Position numbers and translations under genes: made by a program
The notes under the pieces: generated by a model
Database searches by the model: none
Told to the model about the DNA's origin: nothing
Seen by the model: only the letters and a program-made list of their open reading frames with translations
Shown here: positions 11,281-25,496 of the stretch, piece after piece
How positions within the stretch are numbered: position 1 is the stretch's first letter
Layout: each line of letters begins with the position of its first letter
Assembly (NCBI GenBank): GCA_027422505.1
Contig: JAPQWV010000646.1
Coordinates: forward strand, 62,001-126,000
DNA: 64,000 bases
Direction: 5' to 3'
Origin: Craterostigma plantagineum
Taxonomy: Eukaryota; Streptophyta; Magnoliopsida; Lamiales; Linderniaceae

Positions 11281-12421
11281 TATATACGTGTAAGTAACTC
11301 TGTAAATAATGTGTATGGCAGGTAATAGCGTGTTGGGCTTACGTGTGATAACGATGGGAACTATTTATCTCGGCCTACCTACTATCATGTATATATAATA
11401 AATTAACGGCAAATTTGAAGTGACATGTTTATTTCATTTCGGAAATTCATTTTCTCAGATTCGAAAAGAGTAAAATATATAAAACCCACAAATGAGGCTC
11501 GCTTACAAACGAACTTGTACCTATCAATTGCTAGTTATGTTCATGTAATCAAAAAATAATACTCGTTATTCGTTAAGATAGGGAATCACCTTTGCATCTT
11601 CTTATAACCTTCGCCTACCAGAACCGCGTGAAATTTTATTATTTTTATCTAAAGGAAAAAAAGGAGCTTTTTATTGTACCAAAATATATTTTGTTCATAT
11701 CAAGAAACAATATTTTGTCTCATACCGTGGACTTATTCGAGTGTCTATTTTTATTGAAGTGGTCGGGCAATGTTATACTTATAAAATCATCATTAAAATT
11801 TAGTACTTCAATAAGATTCTAAAAATCAAGTAATTATTTGCTTGCGGCGGCGGCTGTCAAGTTGCGTTACTTCAATACTGTTAATTCATATATGCTCGAA
11901 ATTAGCTGTAATATAGGGAATAAATATATATATATTGTATAGATTATTTAATGCGTAGTCACCATCAAAAGCAAATGGATTGGTAGGGCTATAACCACTC
12001 TACCAACGAGCTGATCCCACGATTTATCTTACTTTACAATACAATAATGTATAAGCATAGATATTTTTAAGGTGGGCTTTGATGCTAGAAAGCTAACTAA
12101 TCTGCGATGCTAACCGTCCGCAATTATGATTTAATATATACTACAATAATTCACGAATGTGAATTATTTAGTATCAGCAGTGAATGATTAAGAATATTCT
12201 CAAACAAACTGAACAAAATATTCTGATGCCTTCTAAAAAAAAAGAAGGAATGTTAAATAATATATGTTGTAATAAAATACCTGTCGTCTTACTATGGCTT
12301 TCAGTGAAACAACAGCTGCCGTCTTCTAAATGCAAATACAGCTCTGTTAAAACACAAATTCCATAGCAGTAGAGTTTCGTTTTCGACTTTCTTAAGACGC
12401 AAAATTGAGAGAAAAATTAGC
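11281..12421. other. Intergenic, MAPKKK upstream and BTF3 downstream
   Basis: AT-rich. It contains the empty site (about 11911-11930) for the fold-back element inserted in the right arm, and at 12145-12150 one of the two AATAAT boxes that delimit the right-arm deletion. No gene is supported. Confidence 0.5.
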
Positions 12422-13310
12422 TTAAGAAGACGAATCATTGGTGGCTTTCTTGTCGCCCTCCTCGGCAGCTGCTTCGAATGTCTCGCCCGCCACAAGTTCT
12501 GGCACCTCATCATCATCGTCTTGGGCTCCCGGGGCTGCGCTGGGTCCCACCCCGGGGGATTGCTTCTGAAATTCCTCAGCCAGTTTCTTCAAATGCTCAA
12601 GATTATCGGGCCCTGAGAATTTTTCAAAATTTTGACCGAGATTTTATAAGATTTCTGACTGAGATCTCATGAAGGGAAATGAAATGTTTTTTACTTACCC
12701 AATTGCTGAATGATTTGAGGAAGGATGTCTTGTAATTCTGGGATCAAGACACAAACACGTACAACAAGAGATTATTAGGAAACAACAAATGAAGAACGAT
12801 AGCATGGTATGCTGAGAAGGGAAACGTACTCTTGGTCTGAGGAGTGCCACTAACAACCCAAGTGTTGGCAGCAATAGATGCTTGAACTGAAGAGCAAAGG
12901 CAGAGAACGATTTACGTTTTCAGAAAAGCTCCTAACGATAAATCCATCGTGTTACAAATAAGCGCATTTGATTCGTTTTTCACCTTTGGGGTTAACAAAC
13001 TGGATGACAACATCCTCCTTGAAAACATTGACCTCCTCGATCCCAGGTATGGCATTGACCCCAATCCTCTTCAACGTGCTCTGTATCTTCTTGTCGTCGG
13101 TGGTGGTTGTCTTGTGAACAGCCTTCTTCTTCCTAAGATTATCACAAGAAATTATAGTAGGATATAGATCGAAAATAAGCACAAATGTAATCAATCAATC
13201 ATTATGCTAACTCAATGTACATGGAGGAAAGAAGCAAGCTAACCTTCTCACTGTGCCCTTCCCACCGGTGCGTACCACACCGCCATCTTCTTTAGTTTTT
13301 CCACATTCAT
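12422..13310 (-). CDS. BTF3: Nascent polypeptide-associated complex subunit beta (BTF3 homologue)
   Basis: Ribosome-associated NAC beta subunit, which binds emerging chains together with NAC alpha. Five exons: 13244-13310, 12984-13132, 12830-12886, 12699-12737, 12422-12612. Recognisable sequence: [82 protein letters not shown], then an acidic tail (DDDDEVPEL). The exons total 503 bases. One extra G in the GG run at 13280-13281 would make 504 and give 167 residues, with [19 protein letters not shown] reading as expected. As written, exon 1 is frameshifted between MAV and VRTGG. Either a base is missing from the assembly or this copy is damaged. This is the only BTF3 body in the window; the right arm lost it. 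Confidence 0.88.
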
Positions 13311-14990
13311 CTGTAATGGCAGACAACTTAAATATAAAACCCATATAAAGCTTCCTTCAGCTGTCTCCTACTAAACAAGTAAAACGATTTTGGCATTATC
13401 ATATACAGAATCACGAACCAAAAGCCATATGAAGTTGTACAACACACACAAAATGCTAAAGCTAACGATAAAATGAGGTAAAGAGTAAAATTAAATTTCA
13501 AAACTTGGTCTTCACAGCTAACAAAATTAGAATTAAAATGGAATAGAAACACGTAAGTTGAACAAAATCATCCCATGTACTTGCAATTGCAAACCTAGCT
13601 CTTTCTTTACTGCATTCTAAACGGAATACATAAGTGAAAAATCAGATAACAGATCAAACTAGGGTGCTCAAGAATCTAAATTGGCAACCTTATACGAGAT
13701 GCTTAACTATTTAACTAAAAAAAAAAAGAAAAACAGTGTAATAATCCCAATATCCTCGACCACTAAAGCATATATGTCATACCATAACTCAAATTTTCCA
13801 GACAAGACAACAATTGAAGGAAACGGAAAATGCCCAAAGCAGTAAGAAAAAAGATATCGTCGCCACGGGATAAGATTACCAGAAACACCAAAAACATCCA
13901 AAATATCAAGTACACCAAGAATAACGCATATTGGAGACGATTTCTTACTCTTACGAACTGATCTGAGCTGAGTTGAGCTCAGATTCCAAGGGAGAAGACG
14001 GAAAAGAATGTGATGTGAAATGTTAACCACAGTAGGATAGCAAATGAAAACCCTAGGAGGCAAGCGAGTTGGATATACGCGCTTTATTTACACATTACAC
14101 CCTTGACTTCCTTTGAATTATATAACGGGCATCTTACAATCTCACTGCATCATTTTCACTCCTCTAAAGTTCGCGCGAGAATAAGCTAGCGTTGACCGAG
14201 GAGGACCGTCCGTCTTCATATACGAACGGCCACTCGCGAAAGCCTCATATTCAACCACGTGTCTCTCTCTCCTCAAAATTCCCGCTCTGTTCGTTGAGCC
14301 TCTGCTCTGTTACGTTCTTCAGCTCGATCTCAACATTGCAGAAGATCAAATAATCTCTACCACCACCACAATAATCATCACGATAGACGAACAACACATA
14401 CGTACAATGTTACCCGCAGAAGTCCGCCTTGCAGGGCTACGCCGAGCTGGTTCATCTCGAATGTACGGCTCAACTGATGACGACGATTCATCTGCATTTC
14501 GATTTCTACGTGCATGCATTTCATCGACTACCTACGTCGGCAATTTTTTAGATATTGTTTAGCGATTTCATGAATGCACGCAAATTAGCTCCTGAATCGC
14601 CTTATGATAACTTAGTCACTGATATTCTACGAGGTTTCTGACAATTGATCGGAAAACAGAGCATTAATTTTCATGAATGCTTGCATCTTTTCCGGAATAG
14701 TTTGGTTGAGAATTTTCCTGTCGCCATAGCTCAATCGCTGGAAGCATGTGAGATAACAATGTTGGTTTCAGACGTCTGTGTTCGATAGATAAGCTCTGTA
14801 GAATCACATATGGTGTTTAATCAATCTCAGACGTGCATGTTCATGGTCATGTTGGATAATACGTGAACCGTGCCAAATCCAATTACTGATGTTTCACGTT
14901 TATTTCAGAAATTTTAGGAGGGCGAGGAAATTGTTTGGGAGGATCTAGGGATTAGAGAGAAATTCACAAATTGATTTACTTCAACTGCGA
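13311..14990. promoter_or_regulatory. Divergent intergenic region BTF3 / CalS5
   Basis: Separates BTF3 (-) from CalS5 (+). A non-coding 5' UTR exon of BTF3 is inferred at about 13955-14050, ending in a good donor (AGTTC/GTAAGAG) with acceptor CAG just before the BTF3 ATG. The stretch 14160-14420 is GC-richer and conserved in the right arm, and probably holds both core promoters. A 51-codon ORF at 14407-14562 is out of frame in the other arm and is not called as a gene. Confidence 0.5.
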
Positions 14991-17900
14991 ATGGCGACAT
15001 CGGGTGGAAACCACGAACAGCCGTCTCTGACGAGACGAGCATCGCGTAGTGCAGCCATGACGACGTTCTCGATGGAGGTGTTTGACAACGAGGTCGTCCC
15101 GTCATCACTACAATCAATCGCGCCGATTCTTCGCGTCGCCGCTGAGATTCAAAACGAGCGTCCTCGTGTTGCCTACCTTTGTATGATTTACCTCTTTCAC
15201 GCGTCTCTCAAGTGATTTGGCTTTCCTTTTTACCGGAGAATGCCATTTACGATAGAGTGAAATTGCTGCGTGTAGGTCGGTTCTATGCATTTGAGAAGGC
15301 ACACAGATTGGACCTTAATTCTAGCGGGCGTGGTGTGCGGCAGTTCAAGACCAGCCTGCATCAGAGATTAGATCGGGTAATTATTGAGTTCTTCTTTGAT
15401 GATAATATATGTTCTTTGGTAAATCAATATGTAGGAATTACGTTATCAATGAAACAATGAGTAATTACGGGACCGAATTTACTCTGACAATTTTTATGCA
15501 AAACTATTTATGGAATTCTATCAGGACGATGCGCCTACCCTTGCTGCAAGAGTCAAGAAGACCGATGCTCGGGAAATTGAGAGCTTCTACAAGCAATACT
15601 ATGAGCACTATGTTCTTGCACTTAACAAAGGGGAGCAAGCTGATCGGTATAGTTTGATTCTTCTTCTTGATATTATTATCGTTAATTTTTGTTTTGCAGT
15701 AGTCCATTGCGTAGAAAAGCTGAAATTAATGCAAATCTCTACTAATTATATTCTTCCATTGTCAGAGCTCAGCTTGGAAAAGCTTATCAAACTGCTGGCG
15801 TGCTGTTTGAAGTGTTATGTGCCGTTAATAAAACAGAGAAAGTTGAAGAAGTTGCCCCTGAAGTATGTGTTCGCTTTTCTGTTTAGTTGAGTATTAGGTT
15901 CATGAACATCTTTGTATATGCCTCATATCATTATTAGTTTGAGGACAAACTGAAGGCATATTCATGCCATTGTGGTTCTTTACAGATTATGGCGGCAGCA
16001 AATGATGTCCAGGCCAAAAAAGAAATATATGCGCCATACAATATACTTCCCCTGGATTCGGCTGGTGCATCTCAGTCAATAATGCAACTGGAAGAGGTCG
16101 GAAATCCATTGTATTATACTGCATTACTTCTTTACACATTTACTTCGGGATCAGTTTACTCCTTTTAAAATACCAGGTCAAAGCTGCTGTGACTGCTTTG
16201 CGCAACATTGATGGTTTAACATGGCCCGCCTCGTTTGAGCAGCAGCGCCAGAGAGCCGGAGATTTGGACCTTCTTGATTGGCTGAGAGCAATGTTTGGAT
16301 TTCAGGCATGCTTCTTGAATTGTTGAATGATGAGCGTTGTTAGAGAGTCCTAATGCGTTGTTTTTGTTTTTGCAGAAGGACAGTGTCAGGAATCAACGAG
16401 AGCATTTGGTATTGTTGCTCGCCAATATCCATACAAGGCTAGTCCCTAAGCCAGAACCACAAAACAAAGTATGCCTAATCAATCCATCTTCTGTGCGGAT
16501 TATGATTCTGTTGAGTTATTTTTTCATATAAAATTTGTATCTGAATTTCCTTACCCACTGCTAGGCTCATTGGAATTATAACTACGGAGGATATTGTGCT
16601 TTACAAGCTCGCTTTCTTTTGAGATTTCTTCTATGTATATTTTCTGTGCCGGTTAAAATCAGGCAAAGTAATTAACTTAAGACCAATTCTTTGGCATATA
16701 GCTTGATGATCGTGCTGTTGATGCACTCCTGAATAAGCTTTTCAAAAACTACAAGACATGGTGTAAGTATTTAGGACGAAAACACAGCCTAAGGTGAGAT
16801 ATTTGGACGTCGGGTGAAATTTACCTTCATGCTTACTACCTTTGAGTTGTTAGTCAGATTGATCGATATCTACATTTTACATCCTATAGGCTCCCCCAGG
16901 TTCAGCATGAAATCCAGCAAAGGAAAATGCTCTATATGGGACTTTATCTACTGATATGGGGTGAAGCGGCTAATGTTCGCTTCATGCCAGAGTGCTTGTG
17001 CTACATTTTTCACAATGTCAGTGTCTTATTATTCTTTATATCTTTGGAAATTGATGGCATGAAATCGGGTCAGTTTGCATATCAGTCAGTGAATATAATG
17101 ATGATATCATGCAACTACATATATAGATGGCATACGAGCTCCATGGACTACTGGCTGGAAATGTCAGCATTGTTACTGGTGAGAATATCAAGCCTTCTTA
17201 TGGTGGCGATGATGAATCCTTCTTGCGGAAAGTTATTACGCCTATTTATCGAGTGATAGAGAAGGTATTCTTATCTCTAGTGGAATATGTAGTTTTGCGT
17301 AAAAATATACTCTGTATATAACGAGTGTTTTCCGGGCTACAGGAAGCCAAGAAAAATCAAAACGGAAAAGCTCCACACACAGCATGGTGCAATTATGATG
17401 ATTTAAATGAGTACTTCTGGTAAATACTTTAACTAGAAAATATTAGTCGTTTGAGATATGTTGTCCTAATTTTAAGTCTGGCTTCGCGTGATATATAGGT
17501 CGCCCGATTGCTTCTACTTGGGATGGCCAATGCGTGATGATGGAGAGTTTTTTAAATCAACACGAGATGTAGCACAGGTGAGATTAATATATTTATGTGA
17601 ACCTCGACAAGTGAATTGAGATGAGCTTGAGTTCCCTAGTATCACTTGTGTTCAGGGAAGACGTGCTTCTCAAAGGAAGCCTGGAAAGCTTGGGAAGTCA
17701 TTCTTTGCAGAAACTCGTTCATTTTGGCATATTTTCCGAAGTTTTGATCGTCTTTGGACTTTCCTGATACTTGGCCTGCAGGTTACAAGTGATATGAAGG
17801 ATGTATATTTTTAAAATAGTAAGTGCTTGGCTGCCTGCATGAGCTTTTCTGTTGTTTTTGTTGCAGATCATGATTATCATTGCTTGGAGCAACGTTTCTA

Positions 17901-20900
17901 TATTCAATATATTCCAAAAGGATGTTTTGTACAGATTGTCAAGTATTTTCATTACAGCAGCCTTCCTTCGGTTCCTCCAGAGTACGTGGATTTCTTATCT
18001 GAAGTTCAACAGAGCATCGTAGTACATGGAAAATGCTATTTAGTTCTTGAGAAATTTAACTTCTTCTTTAAGGACATCTTTATTTTGCGGTACTCATTCA
18101 GTTTGAGAATCTTTTTCTAGCAATTCACTTCTGGAAATGGTTTCAGGTATTTTGGACATCGTTTTGAATTTCCCGGGATATCTCAGATGGAAGTTCACCA
18201 GTGTCCTGAGGAACATTCTTAAGATAATTGTCAGTCTTGCCTGGTCAATAATTCTTCCCATGTGCTATTTGCACCAAAACAAGTCATTTTCATTCGGGAA
18301 AATCAAGGATTTGCTCTCATTCCTCGATGAAGTTAAAGGCGTACCTCCTTTGTATATCATGGCAGTAGCTGTATACCTGCTACCAAATTTACTGGCAGCG
18401 GCCTTCTTTATTTTCCCGATGCTCCGACGTTGGATTGAGAATTCAGATTGGCACATCGTTAGGTTTCTCCTGTGGTGGTCACAGGTATATTATCAATTTA
18501 CACTATACTCGTTTCTGTATGTTCTTTTAACATGGTTGATCAATCAAAATTCATGTTTATGTTGGATATGAAGCCACCATGCAATGCATTTGACAAAAGC
18601 AATACCCAAATATGAAATCACGCCTCAGTTGAAAAGACCTGAAATCCAGGCTACAGACTGCTTTCTAAATTAGTCATCTGCCAGCACTACTCTCTATATG
18701 AATAATTTCTTATTTTTTATTGCATGATAGATCTGCTAACATATCATCTAAATCTGGCAGCCAAGAATCTATGTTGGACGAGGAATGCATGAGAGTCAGT
18801 TTACCCTAATCAAGTATGTTGGACCTTTATTATTTTGAGCACGTTTCATCCTAATGCCCTGTACTGACATTCTTTTTTCTTTTATCGTATTAATAATTAA
18901 CAGATATACAATATTCTGGGTGCTGCTTCTGTGCTCAAAATTTGCATTCAGCTACTTTATGATGGTAAATTTACATCCATTTGGTACCTCGATCAGTGTA
19001 GATTTGTGTCAGCTTATTTCGTGTCTTACTTGATCCAGATTAAACCACTGGTACAACCCACGAAAGATATCATGAACATCCACCGCGTTGAATATGCTTG
19101 GCATGAGTTCTTTCCTGATGGTGTGTACTTCCTCGTCTTATTCTAATCCATAATTATCTTATCAGCTGACGACTATAAATATATTCGTCAACCAACTGCA
19201 GCCAAGCATAATTACGGAGCAGTTGTTGCGCTATGGGCACCAGTTGTCTTGGTCTGTTATTTAGTAAATATTATTCTCATCGTGAAGTCCTTTCTGTTAT
19301 TGATAATCAGGAGTCATTATTCTCCATGTCATTATTCATGGATGGTCACTCTTCTCACGCAGGTTTACTTCATGGACGCACAGATTTGGTATTCATTGTT
19401 TTCCACAGTATATGGAGGTTTTATCGGTGCCTTTGATCGTCTTGGAGAGGTGACGACCTGTTACTAATTAAAGATCTTATTATTTTGGCCAATTTTGTAG
19501 TCCAATATCCATATTTCCTCCTTTTCACTTGAATACTTACCTACTTTGCAGATTCGAACTCTTGGAATGCTGAGGTCACGTTTTCAGTCCTTGCCTGGTG
19601 CATTCAACACTTATTTGATACCTTCGGATAAAACAAGAAAAAGAGGATTTTCCCTTTCAAAGCGCTTTCATGAGGTTACTCTTCACGACGGATAATTTTT
19701 TATGCTTTCTAGTTGTCCAACAATTGCTTCCACCCATCGTCTGCCAAAAAAATCTGTCATGTATAGGTAAATGCAAGCAGGAGAACTGAAGCAGCGAAAT
19801 TCGCACAAATATGGAATGATGTGATATGTAGCTTCCGGGAAGAAGATATCATAAGTGACAGGTTAAGCCTTGTACTAACGATATATTTCATGTAATTACC
19901 ACATATGCAGTTTAGCCCAACACCAATGAACTGAACCTTTGCCTCAGGGAGATGGATCTGCTTCTTGTTCCATATTCCTCAGATGCTAGCCTCGAGATCA
20001 TGCAATGGCCCCCATTTTTACTTGCTAGCAAGGTAAATGTGTGTTTAATTGTACGTCTAAGTGTCGAATTTTGCTTGACTCTCCATCTTTGCAGATTCCA
20101 ATAGCACTTGATATGGCCACTCAATTTCGAGGAAAGGATGCTGATCTTTGGAAGCGCATATGTGCCGATGAGTATATGAAATGTGCTGTCATCGAATGCT
20201 ATGAGTTCTTTAAGCTAGTTTTGAACACACTGGTCAATGGAGAGGCTGAGAAAAGGTTATCTACTGCTTCTTTTTTAGTTGCATGTTTTCGTGATTATAC
20301 CGACTTGAGTTATCGCGTAATATTGTATTGCCAAAGCTGTCGAATGATCTCTGAGTTTTTCCAATTCTTCTTGGGTAGAGCTGAGATTAGTATAGAAGGC
20401 AAAAGTCACAGTTGGTGATGCCGTGGTACTAAACACCACTTGTCTTGAACAGGATAATTGCAACCATCACTAAAGAAGTGGAAAATAACATATCAAAGAA
20501 TACATTACTGGCAAATTTCAGAATGAAGTCATTACCTGATCTTTGCAAGAAGTTTGTGGAACTTGTAGAGATACTGGTAAGCACTGCTGAGGATCCATAT
20601 TTCCTTTCCATGTTTCTTCATGTTGTGTTTCACTTCTGTTAATGTTCTTACAATCACTTGCGTTGTGCAGAAAGATTGCAATCCATCCATGAAAGACAGG
20701 GTAGTTCTATTGCTCCAAGACATGTTAGAAGTTGTTACGCGTGACATGATGGTGAATGAGAGCCGGTTGGTAGAAAGTTCTCATTTCCAAATGTTTCATG
20801 CTTTTTATTGCTTTTTAAATGGTATTCCATTTATTCTCATTCTTACCACAGTGAACTAGTTGAACTGATTGGAAAAGATTCTGGAAAGCAACTTTTTGCC

Positions 20901-23900
20901 AATATTGTCTTCCCTCCACCGAATACAGCACAATGGGAAGAGCAGGTACGACCAGTCGAATTTTCAGAATTTTACGGGCACTGTCCAAAAAAAGTGTTCA
21001 AAGCTAAGATATGCTGCTCTTTTACAGATCAGACGCCTCTATTTACTCCTAACTGTGAAAGAATCTGCAATTGACGTTCCAACGAACCTCGAAGCACGAC
21101 GAAGAATAGCATTCTTCGCGAACTCACTTTTCATGGACATGCCGCGTGCTCCTCGTGTTCGCAAGATGCTTTCGTTCAGGTGCACTGTATAGTCCTTTCA
21201 TTTACGTACAATTATCGAGCGATTTTAGTAATCTTTCATCGTTAGAAGACCTGTTCTGTACCTCTTAAACTCTACTCTGATTGTACGTTCTTCATTAAAG
21301 AATGCTTATAGTTGGAATTTTTTCAAAAGCAAGGTGAGATATAAATATCGTGAAATTTCTTTATCATGGTCTCTGGTGCTTACATCCTTTTGAAATACTA
21401 TGGCATCAATGGAGTCTTTCAGAAGCTTGAAATAGCATCTAGCTGACATTCAAATAGGTCTTTTGAGATAATCACGACCTTGCTGCACGTTTGAATTCAT
21501 AATGTTTTTAAAAATTTCTACTCAGTAGCTGTATCAATTCCCATGGCAGTGTCATGACTCCATACTACAGTGAGGAGACGGTCTTTTCCAAGAGTGATCT
21601 TGAGATGGAAAATGAAGATGGTGTGTCAATACTGTATTATCTTCAAAAGATCTATCCAGGTTTGATTTGTATTCCAACTTAAAAATGCTTCCTTGCTTCC
21701 ATGCTTCATGCCATTTAACTAACATATATATGATCCAAATAGATGAATGGAATAATTTCATGGAACGTCTGAATTGCAAAGGATCAGAAATTTGGGACAA
21801 TGAAGAAAATATTCTCCAGTTACGCCACTGGGCATCCTTGAGAGGACAGACTCTCTGCAGAACTGGTTAAACTGGATTTTCTCTGACATAGATGCATGCG
21901 CACACACACACATACACGCATATATATACATATATATATATATATTGCGATTGATTCAAATCTATATGGTTCATGCAGTTAGAGGTATGATGTACTACCA
22001 CAGGGCTTTGAAGCTTCAGGCGTTTCTTGACATGGCCCAGGAAAGTGGTAAGTGAAAAGATATTCCCCAATTTAAACAGGATCACGATTTAAACACAGAA
22101 GACCTCAATACATAAATACGCCCTTGCAAGAGTTGGTAAGATATTTGAAGCATAACTAAGGTCTGCCAATACCTCCTTATTTGTGTTGAATCAGATTTAC
22201 TGGAAGGATATAAAAGCATCATAGAACCATCAGCAGAGGATAAGAGGAGTCAAAGATCCATGCATTCTCAGCTAGAAGCAATAGCCAACATGAAATTCAC
22301 TTACGTAGCCACGTGTCAGAACTATGGGAACCAAAAAAGGAGTGGAGATCGACGTGCAACTGATATTTTGAACTTGCTGGTTAAGTATGTGGAACGATTC
22401 CAACTGAAACTACGAGTTACTAAAACATATCTTTTTCCAAATTCGGAGGCTGACTAGCAAATCTTGTTTTGTGCTCATTCTCTCACAGTAATCCAGCTCT
22501 TCGTGTAGCATATATAGACGAAGTTGAGGAAAGGGAAGGTGGGAAAAACCAGAAAGTTTATTACTCCGTATTGGTAAAGGCTGTCGATAATCTTGATCAG
22601 GTAAGTATAAGATTCGTTTATGACGGATAAATATTTACAGAGGTTGTATCTTGAGAGTGATAAAATTACGCTTGTTCTGTGAAGGAAATCTATCGGATAA
22701 AACTTCCTGGGTCAGCAAAAGTGGGAGAAGGGAAGCCTGAAAACCAAAACCATGCTATAATTTTCTCTCGTGGAGAAGCTCTTCAGACAATTGACATGAA
22801 TCAGGTAGCTTTCATGAAAGGTGTGAATTGCGATATTCAGTTAATACTTCACAAATGCTTATGGCCATTATGCAGGATAACTATTTGGAAGAAGCTTTTA
22901 AGATGCGCAATTTACTTGAAGAATTTAATGAGGACCATGGTGTTCGACCACCCACAATCCTGGGTGTCCGTGAGCATATCTTCACCGGAAGGTTGAATCC
23001 TCTTTACATTTCTTTTAAACTTTCGTATAGATCCAGGTTAAGCTCTCTCTGATTTCAAATTTTCTTATGCAGTGTCTCCTCATTGGCTGGGTTCATGTCA
23101 AATCAAGAAACAAGCTTTGTGACGATTGGTCAGAGGGTGCTTGCTAGACCTTTGAAGTACGTGAATTATATAGTTGCTTGTATGAAGTTGCTCAAACAAA
23201 GCCTTGACATGATTCCTTTTTACTCAGGGTGAGGTTCCATTATGGGCACCCAGACGTTTTCGACCGCATCTTCCACTTGACCAGAGGGGGAATCAGTAAA
23301 GCCTCAAATGGAATCAATCTCAGTGAGGACATATTTGCTGGTGAGATCCCCGCTTTCTTGCATCATTCTCGTTGGTGTATGTATTCTTTTCTAACACGTG
23401 TTATCTTCCCGAAGGTTTTAACTCGACGCTCAGACGTGGAAACGTCACCCACCACGAATACATTCAAGTCGGAAAGGGAAGAGATGTTGGTCTCAACCAG
23501 ATCTCACTATTTGAAGCAAAAGTTGCATGTGGTAATGGAGAGCAGACTCTCAGCCGTGATATCTACAGATTAGGGCATCGCTTCGACTTCTTCCGCATGT
23601 TGTCCAGCTACTATACAACCATTGGGTTTTACATGAGCTCAATGGTAACAGTTCCATTAGTTCAGATTATTAAATATCTGCACGAAGAATCCACACATTG
23701 TCCGAAACTGTGCTTTAACCATTTACTTGTTTATTATTCTATGCAGCTGGTGGTCCTCACCGTGTACGTATATTTGTACGGAAAACTCTACCTGTCACTG
23801 AGTGGACTAGAGCAGACCATAGTCAGATACGCACGAACCAAGGGAGACGACGCCCTCAAAACCGTGATGGCGTCACAATCCCTCGTTCAATTAGGTCTGT

Positions 23901-25261
23901 TGATGGCACTCCCAATGGTCATGGAGATCGGTCTAGAAAGAGGCTTCAGAGCTGCAGCAGGAGAATTCATAATCATGCAACTCCAACTAGCACCCGTCTT
24001 CTTCACCTTCTCCCTCGGCACAAAGCTCCACTACTTTGGTCGGACATTACTGCATGGCGGGCCAAATACAGAGCCACTGGCCGTGGCTTCGTCGTGAGGC
24101 ACGAGAAGTTTGCTGAAAACTACAGGATGTACTCGAGGAGCCATTTCACCAAAGCCCTAGAGCTGATGGTCTTGCTCATAGTGTATCAAGCTTACAGCGC
24201 TGCTGTGCCCGACTCAAAGGCATATGTTTTCCTCACGTTCTCGATGTGGTTCTTGGTGGTTTCGTGGTTGTTCGCTCCATTCCTCTTCAATCCCTCGGGT
24301 TTTGAGTGGCAGAAGATTGTCGAAGACTTTGAGGATTGGACGAAGTGGATCAGCAGTCGTGGTGGGATTGGTGTTCCAGCGAACAAGAGCTGGGAATCGT
24401 GGTGGGATGAGGAGCAGGAGCATTTACAGCACACTGGCTTTTTGGGGAGGCTTTGCGAGATTCTCATGTCCCTACGCTTCTTCGTATACCAGTACGGGAT
24501 TGTGTATCAGCTGCGCGTCGCCCAACACGATAAAAGCATCATAGTAAGTATTCAATGATCGAAACTTTTAATCATCATCGTCATCATCACTGATGTAATC
24601 AAAATATCGATTTTCATCAGGTGTATGGTTTGTCTTGGATTGTGATTGTTGCTGCGATGCTTACACTGAAGGTATGTATGTTCTGGCCTTGAGCTGAAAC
24701 CAATAGAAGAACTTTGTAAACAATGAAGGATTCATGCTAACATTATTAGTGTTGGTGTATGGTGGCAGATAGTGTCGATGGGAAGGAAAAAGTTCAGCGC
24801 AGATTTCCAGCTGATGTTCAGACTACTGAAGCTGTTCATGTTCATAGGGTTTGTGATTGCACTCATCGTATTCATCAAGTTCCTCGACCTCACCGTCGGA
24901 GACATATTCGCCAGCTTGCTAGGCTTCTTACCAACCGGATGGGCTCTTCTCCTGGTAATTTCCCTTATTCAATCCCAAAATTTTTATCTTCGAGAAACAT
25001 TAATATATATATAAATAATTTTCCGTATAGATCGCTCAAGCTTGTCGGCCCATAGTGAAGGGCATCGGTATGTGGAGTTCGGTGAAAGCTCTAGGGAGAG
25101 GTTACGAGTACTTGATGGGATTAGTAATCTTCGGACCAGTGGCAGTGCTGGCATGGTTCCCATTCGTATCCGAGTTCCAGACGAGGCTTCTCTTCAACCA
25201 GGCCTTTAGCAGAGGTTTACAGATTCAACGAATTCTCGCCGGTGGCAAGAAGAACAAGTAA
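14991..25261 (+). CDS. CALS5: Callose synthase 5 (1,3-beta-glucan synthase), left copy
   Basis: Plasma-membrane enzyme that makes callose from UDP-glucose; CalS5/GSL2 is the pollen-wall and pollen-tube member in Arabidopsis. About 42 coding exons can be chained with GT-AG borders, from exon 1 (14991-15180, [20 protein letters not shown]) to exon 42 ending at TAA 25259-25261 (AGGKKNK). Order: Vta1-like N-terminal part ([24 protein letters not shown]), N-terminal membrane segments (about 17.7-19.5 kb), a large cytosolic FKS1-type catalytic region ([42 protein letters not shown]) and a C-terminal membrane block. The first-exon and overall sequence fits CalS5 better than CalS1-3 or 7. One lesion is seen: a G run at 24059-24061 has three G where the other arm has four, shifting frame just before the RATG motif. 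Stops 235 bp tail-to-tail from the BTB gene. Confidence 0.93.
21898..21945. repeat. CA/TA microsatellite in a CalS5 intron
   Basis: CACACACACA then alternating TA repeats. The corresponding right-arm tract at about 53545-53582 has a different length and order, so it is a fast-changing marker between the arms. Confidence 0.8.
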
Positions 25262-25496
25262 AACTAACACCATGATGATGATTACGACACACCACATGGT
25301 GGTTCGATTGTGATCTTCCTTACCATCCCATCTCATTATGTGTCTGGATTTTATATGTTCCACCATGGAAAATGATACTACAATAAAGAGAAAACACAGC
25401 TAAGCTGCGCGTACTATTTTTTACGTGCCAGTTATTACTAGAAAGAAGCAAAAAGCACAAACAACACAACACCAATCACTTTGTTGTTGTTGTTGT

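Noticed and set aside
13700..14063. 118-codon ORF MPPRVFICYP... on the minus strand
   Set aside because: It overlaps the BTF3 5' UTR exon and its intron, and the frame is not kept in the right arm.
14407..14562. 51-codon ORF upstream of CalS5
   Set aside because: The mirror sequence in the right arm is shifted and stops after 17 codons. It is better seen as promoter or 5' UTR sequence.
24192..24467. Antisense ORFs over CalS5, BTB and PI4K exons (for example 24192-24467, 25425-25931, 32858-33463)
   Set aside because: These are shadows of strongly coding exons on the opposite strand; they have no introns, family motifs or promoters of their own.
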